A DNA stretch of 64,000 nucleotides from an uncultured Bacilli bacterium (GCA_934149245.1 CAKPER010000004.1:1-64000); one strand, 5' to 3'; counted from the first letter of the stretch, positions 1-9,385 are shown. Program-made: numbers and translations. The notes: generated from the letters alone by a model not told the origin.

Positions 1-2
1 TT

Positions 3-503
3 CTTATTATCTCAACAATATAATTATATCATTTTTACAATAAAAAAGTAAGGCTTGTAAGCTTAAAATTGTTGAGACGTGAATTTTCATTTGGATTTCC
101 GGTTTTAAACAAAAAACTGCAATAAGTTTGACAATATTGCCTAAATTAAATATAAGTATTGATTTTCTAATATTAACAGTTATAATAATTGTTAAATTTA
201 TTTGTATTAGGCACGATGTGATAGGCTTTTTTGCGTAAGGATTTTAATAATCCTGACGCAAGCCTTACAAATCACATTAGTGGGTTCATGATACAAATAA
301 ATTTAGATAAACGGAAATAAGTATGAAAAGCGGAAATAACTCCGTAGTTTTAGCGTGCAATAATTTAAACATTATTGATATAAATTAAAAGACTTATTGC
401 AGTTTTTACATTAAAAACCAGAAATAAGTCTAATAAACTAAATAAATTCACATAAACCTGCATTTAGTCTAAAAATTTACGTTAAAATTGTTGAGATAAT
501 AAG
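3..503. repeat. Nested ~500-bp inverted-repeat (foldback) element
   Basis: No gene is visible in the first 581 bases. The stretch is organised as nested inverted repeats around one centre near 246-253. Perfect arms are 3-19 with 487-503 (17 bp), 112-127 with 392-407 (16 bp) and 193-207 with 291-305 (15 bp). Shorter arms are 95-108 with 411-425 (imperfect) and 217-222 with 271-276 (6 bp). The core hairpin pairs 223-243 with 249-265, with a 5-nt loop. CGGAAATAA occurs directly repeated at 312 and 331. The ends look like terminal inverted repeats, so this may be a non-autonomous foldback or MITE-like element, or a long structured RNA. No target-site duplication can be checked because the left end lies at the window edge. 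Confidence 0.6.
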
Positions 504-532
504 CAACCTTACAAAGTAATTATACAATACTT

Positions 533-572
533 TAGAAAAAAAGAAAAGAGTATTGAACTTTGTCAACACTCT
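533..572 (-). terminator. Rho-independent terminator of the rpoE operon
   Basis: A 10-bp stem (547-556 with 563-572, one G-T pair) is followed, reading the minus strand, by a U-rich tract (the A-run at 535-546). It lies just past the rpoE stop codon. Confidence 0.75.
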
Positions 573-581
573 GAGAAGAAT

Positions 582-1037
582 TTATTCTTCTAAATCATCA
601 TCATTTACTATAGTTAAATCTGCTAAATCATCATCATTATCATCATCTATATAATTATCACTATTATCTATTGAATCAAAATCGTCAGGTTCTCTAGCAT
701 CTTCATCATCATCTATTTCCATATCACTTTTAGATTGTTCAGCTTCATCATTGGCATCATCATAAATATCACTCATTGCTACCTTTACTGTATGATTAGA
801 TTTTAAGTCCCACTTTCCGTCTTCTAGTAAGATAAACTCTTTGGAAGTTGTTAGACTTTGAAAAAAATCTGCTATATTGTCTACATAATCTGATTCAGAT
901 AGTTCTAGTAAATTGCAAACCTCCTTAAATAAATCTGCGGTAGTCATTGTTTTTTTTGTTTCTTCTAAATATATTTTTGCTATTTCTGTATAAGATAGCA
1001 ATTCTAACTCACTTTTAGGAATTTTATTTAATTTCAT
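582..1037 (-). CDS. rpoE: RNA polymerase delta subunit
   Basis: This 151-residue protein has the two-part architecture of the Firmicutes RNA polymerase delta subunit. The N-terminal ~80 residues form a HARE-HTH domain (LSYTEIAKIYLEE, then TADLFKEV and a GKWDLK motif). Residues ~90-151 are an almost entirely Asp/Glu tail. In known Firmicutes delta recycles core polymerase from nucleic acid and tunes promoter and initiating-nucleotide response. It is the last gene of a three-gene minus-strand operon, starting 2 bases after the argS-like stop, with a GAGGAG ribosome site inside the end of that gene. The argS-rpoE neighbourhood is normal for Bacilli. Confidence 0.93.
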   Translation of the reverse strand: MKLNKIPKSELELLSYTEIAKIYLEETKKTMTTADLFKEVCNLLELSESDYVDNIADFFQSLTTSKEFILLEDGKWDLKSNHTVKVAMSDIYDDANDEAEQSKSDMEIDDDEDAREPDDFDSIDNSDNYIDDDNDDDLADLTIVNDDDLEE

Positions 1038-1039
1038 AT

Positions 1040-2587
1040 TTATATCTCCTCTCTTGGAATTAATCCTATTAATTCTAAAGAATTACTTATTATAATCTTT
1101 GTAGCATATAATAAATTAATTTCTTTCAAATTATATTCTCTTTCTTTAAAGTTATACTCATCATACAACAAAACTAATTCATAAACATAATTGAAAATTA
1201 ATTTTGGATTACAACTTTGGCATGATTCCAATACTATATCGCTAAATTCTCCCAACTTTTCTAAAAGATTATATTCAAAATCATTTATTATTTGCAAATT
1301 TCTTTCCAAAATATTTAATTTTTCATGATTTTTTAATAAAATATTATCAATTTTATGAGTAACTTCTTCTATATAGTAAAATGGATTAGAGAAATTTTTT
1401 ATAAAATATTCATCTAATTTTGTTTTGGGGTATTCTTTTGATATATAATCTGCACAAAACAATCTTATTAAATTTAAATTATCATTTTCAAATAAGTCAT
1501 TTAATTTGCTTTCAGATAAGTTTTCTATATTTTCTAAATATAACTTTCTATAATATACTTTATAATCAATTTTTAAAAGTTTTAATAATTCATTTAATGT
1601 ATTATAATCCTTTGTTGGACTAGACTCTATAGTAATTAAATTTTTTCCATTTAGTTTTGTGTTATTTATGCAATAAGCTAAATCTGTTAATACTTTAGTG
1701 TAAGTACCATCATTTGTTACTAAATTAACATTATCATCTCCTACTTTTACATTTAGACCATTACTTTTTATCTCTGTATACGGTTGTAGCTTTGATAAAG
1801 TATCCTCAATAATACCATTAATATATAAATCAGAACTTTTTATATAATAATCAAAATTTATTCTAAATTTATCTAATTTAATTTTAATATCATTTATAAA
1901 GTTATTAATTACTTCTTCCTTAAAAAAGTCTAAAGATTCATTTTGTTTCTTTATTAAATGAACATCAAAAATTGATTTAGCTATTTTATGTAGGTAGTAA
2001 TCTAAAGCTTTACCTTCACTATCAAATTTATTTAAATTACCATTACAAATATTTTTATAATATTGTTTTACTATTTCACTACATTTATTTAAGGTTTCGT
2101 TATTTATTTTAAGATAGCACTCTTTAGTAGGCAAATATCCACAATATGATAGTATTCTAGATAAATTATCACTATATATAGCTTGACACACATTTTTAGG
2201 AGTTAAAGTAGAAATGTTATCAATTTCTAAGCACTCTATACTTATATTGATAGCGTTTCCTAAATTACTTCTTCCATAGTTTGATTTTTCATTTATTATA
2301 TCATTAATAAATTCTAATAAATATGATTTTTGCAATGTTATTTCAATTATTCCAATATTATCTATTGTAGTTTTATCTATTACTTTATTATCATATAAAT
2401 TTTTTGCTATTTTTTCTGCTACTAAACGAGGATCTTTTTTTAATTTTTGGGCGATAGTAATTGCTATATCAGTAGTATAAATATTATGTTTTTTAGAAAT
2501 ATTAATATTTGATAATTTTATATCTTCAGTGTAATTATTCTTTATACTGGCTCTTAGCAAATTTCTCAAATTGCTTTTAATGCCCAT
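1040..2587 (-). CDS. Arginyl-tRNA synthetase-like protein lacking catalytic signatures
   Basis: This 515-residue protein aligns by eye over the whole length of ArgRS. It has an N-terminal additional domain (residues ~1-110), a Rossmann core, a DGT...DLAY segment at 293-305 (ArgRS DGTxxY..RDLA), an NPFYYIEEVTHKI segment near 401-413 (ArgRS NPvyYvQYAhAR), and a DALR-type helical C-terminus. The position that should carry the HxGH signature (about 125-140) reads TPKNVCQAIYSD and has neither histidine. The KMSKS-equivalent region near 350-362 also lacks its motif. The flanking RILSYCGY is retained, so alignment register is good. The reading frame is intact with a GGAGTG ribosome site, so this is a maintained protein and not an obvious pseudogene. 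It sits in the conserved ywiB-argS-rpoE position. I infer a non-catalytic paralogue; a true argS would have to lie elsewhere. Confidence 0.75.
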   Translation of the reverse strand: MGIKSNLRNLLRASIKNNYTEDIKLSNINISKKHNIYTTDIAITIAQKLKKDPRLVAEKIAKNLYDNKVIDKTTIDNIGIIEITLQKSYLLEFINDIINEKSNYGRSNLGNAINISIECLEIDNISTLTPKNVCQAIYSDNLSRILSYCGYLPTKECYLKINNETLNKCSEIVKQYYKNICNGNLNKFDSEGKALDYYLHKIAKSIFDVHLIKKQNESLDFFKEEVINNFINDIKIKLDKFRINFDYYIKSSDLYINGIIEDTLSKLQPYTEIKSNGLNVKVGDDNVNLVTNDGTYTKVLTDLAYCINNTKLNGKNLITIESSPTKDYNTLNELLKLLKIDYKVYYRKLYLENIENLSESKLNDLFENDNLNLIRLFCADYISKEYPKTKLDEYFIKNFSNPFYYIEEVTHKIDNILLKNHEKLNILERNLQIINDFEYNLLEKLGEFSDIVLESCQSCNPKLIFNYVYELVLLYDEYNFKEREYNLKEINLLYATKIIISNSLELIGLIPREEI

Positions 2588-2595
2588 ATATTATT

Positions 2596-2958
2596 TCACT
2601 CCTTCTCTATATAATATTCATATTTTGTATTAGAATCATTTACTAAATATAGTACTTTTATGTATTTGTCATTTATTTCTAATGATAATGTTGTAATTTC
2701 TATAAATAAATTTATATCATTAGTCTTTATAATATAATTGCATTCAATTGTTTTATTTTTTTCAAAACACATAGTACTAAGTATATCATTATTTTCTCTT
2801 ATTAGAATTAATTTATCTTTAGAAGGTAGTTTAATAGTATACTTATCATTATTATCAAAATAAGAAATTTTATTTTTATTATAAATAGAAATAGAATTTA
2901 TTGTTTGCTTTTCGTTTGTATTTACATTTTTTATATATCCATTAATATTTATTTTCAT
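2596..2958 (-). CDS. DUF1934 (YwiB-type) beta-barrel protein
   Basis: This protein of about 120 residues starts MKININGYIKN and has alternating beta-strand patterns (YTIKLPSKDKLILIREN, then a FEKNK/CNYIIKT turn and C-terminal ITTLSLEI and KVLYLV strands). That matches the small calycin-like DUF1934 family typified by B. subtilis YwiB, which is found directly upstream of argS. The function of the family is not established. I prefer the ATG at 2958, preceded by GGAAGGAAG, over the upstream in-frame ATG at 2991, which has no ribosome site. It is the first gene of the DUF1934-argS-like-rpoE operon. Confidence 0.65.
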   Translation of the reverse strand: MKININGYIKNVNTNEKQTINSISIYNKNKISYFDNNDKYTIKLPSKDKLILIRENNDILSTMCFEKNKTIECNYIIKTNDINLFIEITTLSLEINDKYIKVLYLVNDSNTKYEYYIEKE

Positions 2959-3098
2959 TTCTTCCTTCCAATCTATTAATTCAGTAGTCATTATATCATA
3001 ACTTTATAAAAAATAAAACTTATATTTATACTTTTTTTACCAATAATATAAATGTATAGAAAAAATACCGTATTTGTTGGGAAAGAGGGATTAATATT

Positions 3099-5072
3099 AT
3101 GATTTTTTTTAAGAAATTTTTGAAGATTTTTGAATATATTGTATTATTATTTTTGACATTTAATATTATTTTATATGCATATTGTTTTATTACCCCTAAA
3201 ATTTCTATTAATAAAAAGCAATCATATTATTTATATGATAATAATAATAATGCTATTTTTAACGATAGTAGTAAATGGATAAAGTTAGAAGATATTAGTC
3301 CATATGTTATTCAAGCAACTGTATCTACTGAAGATAAGTTTTTTTATAGACATTTAGGATTTGATTATATGCGAATTTTTAAAGCTGCAATTAATAATAT
3401 TACAAGTATGTCGTTATCAGAAGGAGCTTCTACTATAACGCAGCAATATGCTAGAAACTTATTTCTAAATTACGATAAGACTTGGAATAGAAAATTTGAT
3501 GAAGCTTTGGTGGCAGCTGAGTTAGAAACTCATTATACCAAAAATGAAATATTAGAAGGATACCTTAATACAATAAATTATGGTGGAGTATATGGAATAG
3601 AAAATGCTAGTTGGTACTATTTTGGTCATAGTGCAAGTGATTTAAGTTTAGCAGAGGCTTCTATGCTTGCTGGTATTCCGCAATCACCTGCTAACTATTC
3701 TCCCTTAATAAATAGCACTCTTGCCAAAAAAAGACAAAAATCGGTTTTAAAATCTATGTATAAAAATAACAAAATTGACAAAAGTGAATTGAAAGAAGCT
3801 TATTCTACTAAATTAAAATATTTAGGTAAGGAACATGAAACAAATTTAGAAAATGCCCTTTATTTTAGAGATGCCGTTTTAAAAGAATTAGATAGTATTA
3901 GCAGTGTACCAAAAACGCTTATTGAGACTGGTGAATTAAATATATACACTACTCTTGATACTAAGGCTCAGGAAGATTTGGAAAACTCTGTAAAAAATAA
4001 TATGAAAGATAGTAATGATAACTTACAAGTTGCTGGATTAATGATGAATCCTGATAATGGTGGAGTAATGGCTATGATTGGTGGAAAAAATTATTCATCA
4101 AGTCAATTTAATAGAGCAATTAGCTCTAAAAGACAAGTTGGTTCTATTATGAAACCTATACTGTATTATTCAGCCTTAGAAAATGGTTTTACTTCTGCTT
4201 CAACTTTTATTAGTGAAAAAACTACATTTAATTTTTCTAATAATCAAAAATATATGCCTAAAAATTATAACGATATATATGCAAATGGACCAATTACAAT
4301 GGGAGCTGCTATAGCATATTCCGATAATACTTATGCTATTAAAACGAATCTCTTTATGGGAGAAAAAAATTTACTTAATATGAGTAAAAGGTTAGGAATT
4401 AAAAGTAATTTAAAACCTGTACCATCTCTTGCCCTTGGTACAGGAGAAATTAGTATGATAGAAATGGCTGAAGCTTACAGTAGTTTTGCTAATATGGGAT
4501 ATAAAATAGAGAGTCATTTTATTGATAGAGTTCTAGATAAAGATGGTAATATCCTTTATAAATATAATAATGTTAAAGATTCTATTTTAAATTCAAATTT
4601 AACTTATATTCTTAGTGAAATGCTAACTTATACTTATGATCAGGCATTTATTGATTATAGTTATCCTACTTTAATTAATTTATATCCAAAAATAACTCAA
4701 AAATATGCTATTAAAAGTGGAACCACTGATACTGATATGTGGATTATTGGATATAATAAAAAAAGTGTTTTAGCTATTTGGAATGGTTATGATGATAATA
4801 AAGTTATTACATCAAAGAATGGTTATCATAAAGATATTTGGATCGATACAATGGAAAGCTATTTGAAACAAACTAAAAAAGAAGATAACTGGTATAATAT
4901 GCCTAAAGATGTTGTTGGAGTTATGTTAAATCCTATAACAGGAACTATTTCCACTAATAATGATAAAAAATCTAAAGTTTACTATTTTCTTAAGGGAACT
5001 GAACCTACTGATGAAACTATTGATTTAGAAAGTGTTTTTCGGGAAGAAATTAATACTACTAAAGAAAATTAA
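3099..5072 (+). CDS. Class A penicillin-binding protein (glycosyltransferase/transpeptidase)
   Basis: This bifunctional peptidoglycan synthase has 657 residues. One membrane helix (about 10-32) anchors it outside the membrane. The GT51 glycosyltransferase domain follows, with catalytic Glu78 in EDKFFYRHLG and the EGASTITQQYARNL motif near 108-121. The transpeptidase domain carries the three serine-enzyme motifs: S349-IMK-352, S408-DN-410 and K539-SGTT-543. The third motif is KSG where KTG is usual. The protein polymerises lipid II and cross-links stem peptides. It stands alone on the plus strand between two minus-strand operons, with a GAGGG ribosome site, and converges on the ParB-like gene. 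It resembles PBP1A/PbpF but I cannot assign one paralogue name. Confidence 0.92.
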   Translation: MIFFKKFLKIFEYIVLLFLTFNIILYAYCFITPKISINKKQSYYLYDNNNNAIFNDSSKWIKLEDISPYVIQATVSTEDKFFYRHLGFDYMRIFKAAINNITSMSLSEGASTITQQYARNLFLNYDKTWNRKFDEALVAAELETHYTKNEILEGYLNTINYGGVYGIENASWYYFGHSASDLSLAEASMLAGIPQSPANYSPLINSTLAKKRQKSVLKSMYKNNKIDKSELKEAYSTKLKYLGKEHETNLENALYFRDAVLKELDSISSVPKTLIETGELNIYTTLDTKAQEDLENSVKNNMKDSNDNLQVAGLMMNPDNGGVMAMIGGKNYSSSQFNRAISSKRQVGSIMKPILYYSALENGFTSASTFISEKTTFNFSNNQKYMPKNYNDIYANGPITMGAAIAYSDNTYAIKTNLFMGEKNLLNMSKRLGIKSNLKPVPSLALGTGEISMIEMAEAYSSFANMGYKIESHFIDRVLDKDGNILYKYNNVKDSILNSNLTYILSEMLTYTYDQAFIDYSYPTLINLYPKITQKYAIKSGTTDTDMWIIGYNKKSVLAIWNGYDDNKVITSKNGYHKDIWIDTMESYLKQTKKEDNWYNMPKDVVGVMLNPITGTISTNNDKKSKVYYFLKGTEPTDETIDLESVFREEINTTKEN

Positions 5073-5100
5073 AAAAGTGGAGATTATTTTTCCACTTCTA
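5069..5100 (-). terminator. Terminator between the PBP gene and the ParB-like gene
   Basis: A 7-bp stem (AAGTGGA at 5075 with TCCACTT at 5091) overlaps the stop codon of the ParB-like gene. On the minus strand it is followed by six U residues, so it best serves the rsmG/ParB-like operon. It may also slow plus-strand readthrough from the PBP gene. Confidence 0.65.
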
Positions 5101-6715
5101 TATTTATAGTGTATGACTGTTCACTATTATTTTCATTTATATTTAATTTATATCCCAATGATTCTAAGCTAATAGCCATATTTTTAAACATATTTATAAC
5201 TGGAGTTACATCTTTTGGTGCTTGCATATTATTTATTGATGTATCCATATCATCATCTTCTTCTGGTATTTCATCTAATTCATCATCGTCTTCATCATCA
5301 ATATCATCTTCTGAATGATTATTAGGCATAGTGTTATTAGATGGAGAATTAGTATCTAAATTTCCGTCATTGCTTTGTGTAGGTTCATTTATTAATGGAG
5401 CTGGAGATATATTATTTGCTACTGATGATTGTTGAGTTTCATTTAAAGTATTTTGACTTGATAGGTTTGGAATTATACTGTTAAGTGGATTAATATTATT
5501 GACTTCTTGAGTATTAATTGAAGAATTCGAGATTGGAGATTCATTTAAATTCGGAGTTGGAACAAAACCTTGATTAACTGAACTTGGTAGTGGTTGATTA
5601 TACTGAACATCAGAAGTGATGTTAGGTGTAGTATTTATTTGATTATATGCAATATTATCATTATTATTAGGTATTGATTGCATAGAATTATTTAATTGAC
5701 TGTTATTATCAACTACCTGTTGTTGTAATGGCGTAGTATTTATATTTTGATTGTTTAATTGCTCCAAATTAGGAGTAATATTTTGTCCAGTTGCTAAAGA
5801 ACTAAAATTTTCACTAGGATTACTTTTAAAATTACCAATATTATTATTTAATGGCTGGTTATTTTGCATACCATAATTACTAGTTTGTTGTTGAACGCTT
5901 TCTTGATTTGTTCCCGTTAAATCTATTAGAGGTGAAGGTGCTGTTAATGGTTGACTATAATTCATTTGGTTAGATTGTTGTTGAAAAGAGCCAAAATTTG
6001 GTGATAAATTCATATTAGTTGGTTCATCTTCCAAAGATGGAAAAAATCTTCCTCCAAATGTTGGTTCCTGAACAGGTGATGGCTGTTGAACTTGTTGATT
6101 TAAATTATTATTATTTTCATTAATTAAATTATTTTGATTATTATTCATAATATTTTCTTCCCTTTCTTCTTCTTTATTTAATTCAGATAAACTAATAATA
6201 TCAGAATTTATAGAATTATCTTTAAATGTAGGTTGTTGTATAGCTGAATCTATTTTATAATTAGTTTCTTTATTAACTTTTATTTCTCTATTTGATAATT
6301 CTACTTTAGAATTAATTCTATCTAGAGGAATGCCTAATGATATGCTAATTTTTTCTTTATTTATATTAGGATATTCCAAAAGCTTTCTATATAAGAATGC
6401 CTCTTCTTTGCCAGATAATTCTTGTCTTTGAATATTGTCTAGAATAACCATTTCTATCGCTTGTTCGTCAGTTAGATTTTGAATTATTACAGGTAATTTA
6501 CTCATTCCTATTGCTTTTGCGGAATTATATCTCCTATTTCCTAAGATAATTTCATATTGAATTCCCTTAGGTCTTACTACTAAAGGGGTTATTATTCCAT
6601 GATTTTTAATTGAAGTTGCTAAATTATCTAAATTGTTGTAGTCATTATCTATATGCGATTGAAACTCTCCCGGAATTAACTCTGTAATACTTATATATTT
6701 AATATTTTCCTCCAC
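5084..6715 (-). CDS. ParB/Noc-like protein with long Asn/Gln-rich linker
   Basis: Residues 1-140 form a ParB N-terminal domain: LGNRRYNSAKA at 59-67 stands for the CTP-binding GERRxRA box and DNIQRQEL at 93-100 for ENxQR. A short HTH-like segment follows (INKEKISISLGIP near 118-130), but no complete ParB DNA-binding domain is recognisable. Residues ~165-460 are low-complexity Asn/Gln/Ser/Pro sequence. An acidic block follows at ~465-495, and a short conserved-looking C-terminal segment of about 45 residues ends the protein. It lies directly downstream of rsmG, where Bacillus carries noc. A separate canonical parA-parB pair exists at 53998-55666. The start is GTG at 6715 with a GAGGGGAT ribosome site. 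It is probably a Noc-position ParB paralogue; its DNA target is unknown. Confidence 0.75.
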   Translation of the reverse strand: MEENIKYISITELIPGEFQSHIDNDYNNLDNLATSIKNHGIITPLVVRPKGIQYEIILGNRRYNSAKAIGMSKLPVIIQNLTDEQAIEMVILDNIQRQELSGKEEAFLYRKLLEYPNINKEKISISLGIPLDRINSKVELSNREIKVNKETNYKIDSAIQQPTFKDNSINSDIISLSELNKEEEREENIMNNNQNNLINENNNNLNQQVQQPSPVQEPTFGGRFFPSLEDEPTNMNLSPNFGSFQQQSNQMNYSQPLTAPSPLIDLTGTNQESVQQQTSNYGMQNNQPLNNNIGNFKSNPSENFSSLATGQNITPNLEQLNNQNINTTPLQQQVVDNNSQLNNSMQSIPNNNDNIAYNQINTTPNITSDVQYNQPLPSSVNQGFVPTPNLNESPISNSSINTQEVNNINPLNSIIPNLSSQNTLNETQQSSVANNISPAPLINEPTQSNDGNLDTNSPSNNTMPNNHSEDDIDDEDDDELDEIPEEDDDMDTSINNMQAPKDVTPVINMFKNMAISLESLGYKLNINENNSEQSYTINIEVEK

Positions 6716-6800
6716 AGCTATCCCCTCAATTCTTTATTCTATAAATATAATAAACTACTTTTTAAATTTTTTCAAGAAAAAAGTAAAAATTTATATATGT

Positions 6801-7502
6801 TTACAAATTTTTCTTTTTTATTACTTTATATTCTCTTGGGTATTTGATATCTGTTTTTTTATTTTTCTTAAATAACACTAAAGTTCTAACACTATTTTCA
6901 TATGGTAATTCAAAGCACTTTTTATCTTCTAAAGATAGGGATAATTTATTCATATAATGGTTTATATCTATTTTTTCATTAGATATATCCCCTTTCATTG
7001 CAATATACATACCTCCTACCTTTAATAGTGGTATTGAATATTCTAGCAGATGAGTTAAAGGGGCTACCGCTCTTGATGTAACTATATCATATTCTTCTCT
7101 TACATTTCTACTATATATTTCTGCACGTTCATTAATAACATTTATATTTGTTAAGTTCAATTTCAAAATAACCTTATTTAAAAAACTACATTTTTTTGTA
7201 GTTGAATCGACTAATGTTATATTCAACTGTGGAAAAGCTATTTTTAATACCATTCCTGGAAATCCTGCACCTGTTCCTATATCACATACTTTTTGATCAG
7301 ACAATTCTACTATTTTGCTAATTGTTAGAGAATCATAAAAATGTTTTAAATATACTTGATTTTCATCAGTTATGGATGTTAAATTATATTTTTTATTTTC
7401 TTCCTTTAACAATCTATAATATTCATCTAATTGAGATAATTGTTTAGTATTTAATTTAATTCCTAAATCTGATAAAGCTCTTATAAATTCATCTTTATTC
7501 AT
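6801..7502 (-). CDS. rsmG: 16S rRNA (guanine-N7) methyltransferase RsmG
   Basis: This SAM-dependent methyltransferase of 233 residues modifies G527 of 16S rRNA. The N-terminal helix LSQLDEYYRLLKEENKKYN is followed by motif I VCDIGTGAGFPGMVLKI (about 69-85) and the VTSRAVAPL segment near 139. Length matches the family. The gene overlaps the end of mnmG by 8 bases, so the two are translationally coupled. The order mnmE-mnmG-rsmG-noc/parB is the standard Firmicutes arrangement. Confidence 0.95.
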   Translation of the reverse strand: MNKDEFIRALSDLGIKLNTKQLSQLDEYYRLLKEENKKYNLTSITDENQVYLKHFYDSLTISKIVELSDQKVCDIGTGAGFPGMVLKIAFPQLNITLVDSTTKKCSFLNKVILKLNLTNINVINERAEIYSRNVREEYDIVTSRAVAPLTHLLEYSIPLLKVGGMYIAMKGDISNEKIDINHYMNKLSLSLEDKKCFELPYENSVRTLVLFKKNKKTDIKYPREYKVIKKKNL

Positions 7503-9369
7503 TATAATTTTTCCTTAAATAAATCATTAATATAGAAATATCTGCTGGATTTACTCCACTAATTCTCATTGCTTGACCAATGGATTCAGGTTTTACTTCT
7601 TCTAATTTTTGTCTAGCCTCACTTGCTAGATTTTTTATTTTTTTATAATCTATATCTTTAGGAATTTTTTTAGTATCATGACTCATTATTTTCTTTGCTT
7701 CTCTTTTTATCTTATTTATATAACCTTCATATTTTATCTCTATTTCAACTTGTTCCTTGATTTCATCACTATAATTAGTATCAAAAAGTTCTAGTTTTTT
7801 TAATATACTAAAATTTATCTCTGTTCGTTTTAATAGTTCATATACAGTTATTCCATCTTTCAATATTGCTGAATTAATAGATGATAATTTTTCGTTAATT
7901 TCACGGGATGGTTTGATTTTTATATCTTTTAATTCTTGTTTTAACTTATCTATACTATCTAATTTATTTTGAAATTGTTGATATCTTTTTTCATCAATTA
8001 AGCCAACTTCATAACCATATTTTCGAAGTCTAATATCTGCATTATCATTTCTTAACAATAGTCTATATTCTGCTCTTGATGTTAACATCCTGTAAGGTTC
8101 TCTTGTACCTTTTGTTACTAAATCATCAATTAAAACTCCTATATATGCCTCATCTCTTTTTAAAATTAATGGTTCTTTATTCTCAAGTTTTAATGCTGCA
8201 TTTATTCCAGCTATTAATCCTTGACATGCAGCTTCTTCATATCCACTTGTTCCATTTATTTGGCCTGCTGTAAATAAATTTTTTATAATTTTAGTTTCCA
8301 AACTAGCATAAATTTGGGTTGGATAAATAGCATCATATTCTATGGCATAAGCATATTTTAAAATCTTGGCATGCTCTAATCCTGGAAGTGAATGTACCAT
8401 TTTTTCCTGAATATCAATTGGCATACTAGTAGAAAATCCTTGTAAATAAATATCATCATAGTATAAACTTTCAGGTTCTAAAAATAATTGATGACGATCT
8501 TTATCTTTAAATCTTGTTATTTTATCTTCTATTGATGGACAGTATCTAGGACCAACTCCGGTTATATCATTTAAACCACCATACATACTTGATTTTGATA
8601 AATTATCTAAAATAATTTTGTGAGTTGTTTTATTTGTATATATTAAATAGCATGGTTCTTGATTATTCATATCATATAATGCTTTAATATCATGAGAAAA
8701 TGTATATTCTTTTTTATCACCATCTTCTCTTTTTGTTTTTGAAAAATCTATTGAATCCCTTGCTATTCTTGGAGGGGTTCCTGTTTTTAATCTTAAAATT
8801 TTAAAGCCATATTTTTTTAAATTATCACTTAAGTGTAGAGATGGTTTTTCATAATGTGGACCACTTCTAACTCTACTTGCACCTCTTAAAATATCAGATT
8901 TTAAGTATGTTCCAGTAGTTAAAATTACAGTTTTTGATTTTATAATAGTATTATCAGATAATATTACACCTTTTACGGTTTTATCATCAATAACTAAATC
9001 TTCAACCATTCCTTCTAATAATTGTAAATTTTCTTGGTGTTTTAAAGTTTTCAACATCTCTTGTGGATAAGTTACTTTATCTGCCTGTGCTCTTAACGAA
9101 TGAACAGATGGCCCTTTAGAAGAATTCAACATTTTCATTTGAATTAATGTTTTATCGGCATTTATTCCCATTTCTCCACCTAGAGCATCTATTTCTCTAA
9201 CAATAATTCCTTTGGCTGAACCACCTATTGATGGATTACATGGCATTGTTGCTATATTTTGTATGTTACCCGTTATTAATAACGTTGAATGTCCTATTCT
9301 TGATGTAGCTAAAGCAGCTTCACAACCAGCATGTCCTCCTCCTACTACTATTACTTCATAATTTTCCAT
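7495..9369 (-). CDS. mnmG: tRNA uridine-5-carboxymethylaminomethyl modification enzyme MnmG
   Basis: This FAD-dependent protein of 624 residues is the MnmG (GidA) partner of MnmE. Together they install the carboxymethylaminomethyl group on U34 of several tRNAs. The N-terminal dinucleotide-binding motif is VVGGGHAGCEAALA. The family signatures GPRYCPSIEDKI and NGTSGYEEAACQG are both present, and the C-terminal helical domain ends in GQAMRISGVNPADIS. The length is normal. It sits 16 bases after mnmE and overlaps rsmG, all on the minus strand. Confidence 0.97.
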   Translation of the reverse strand: MENYEVIVVGGGHAGCEAALATSRIGHSTLLITGNIQNIATMPCNPSIGGSAKGIIVREIDALGGEMGINADKTLIQMKMLNSSKGPSVHSLRAQADKVTYPQEMLKTLKHQENLQLLEGMVEDLVIDDKTVKGVILSDNTIIKSKTVILTTGTYLKSDILRGASRVRSGPHYEKPSLHLSDNLKKYGFKILRLKTGTPPRIARDSIDFSKTKREDGDKKEYTFSHDIKALYDMNNQEPCYLIYTNKTTHKIILDNLSKSSMYGGLNDITGVGPRYCPSIEDKITRFKDKDRHQLFLEPESLYYDDIYLQGFSTSMPIDIQEKMVHSLPGLEHAKILKYAYAIEYDAIYPTQIYASLETKIIKNLFTAGQINGTSGYEEAACQGLIAGINAALKLENKEPLILKRDEAYIGVLIDDLVTKGTREPYRMLTSRAEYRLLLRNDNADIRLRKYGYEVGLIDEKRYQQFQNKLDSIDKLKQELKDIKIKPSREINEKLSSINSAILKDGITVYELLKRTEINFSILKKLELFDTNYSDEIKEQVEIEIKYEGYINKIKREAKKIMSHDTKKIPKDIDYKKIKNLASEARQKLEEVKPESIGQAMRISGVNPADISILMIYLRKNYNE

Positions 9370-9385
9370 TTATTTCACATCTTTT

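Noticed and set aside
1040..2587. Treating the argS-like gene as a pseudogene
   Set aside because: The frame is uninterrupted at near full length, with good ribosome sites and operon coupling to rpoE; loss is limited to catalytic signatures.
5109..5318. Ser-rich plus-strand frame inside the ParB-like gene and similar antisense frames
   Set aside because: These are antisense shadows of low-complexity coding regions and have no ribosome sites of their own.
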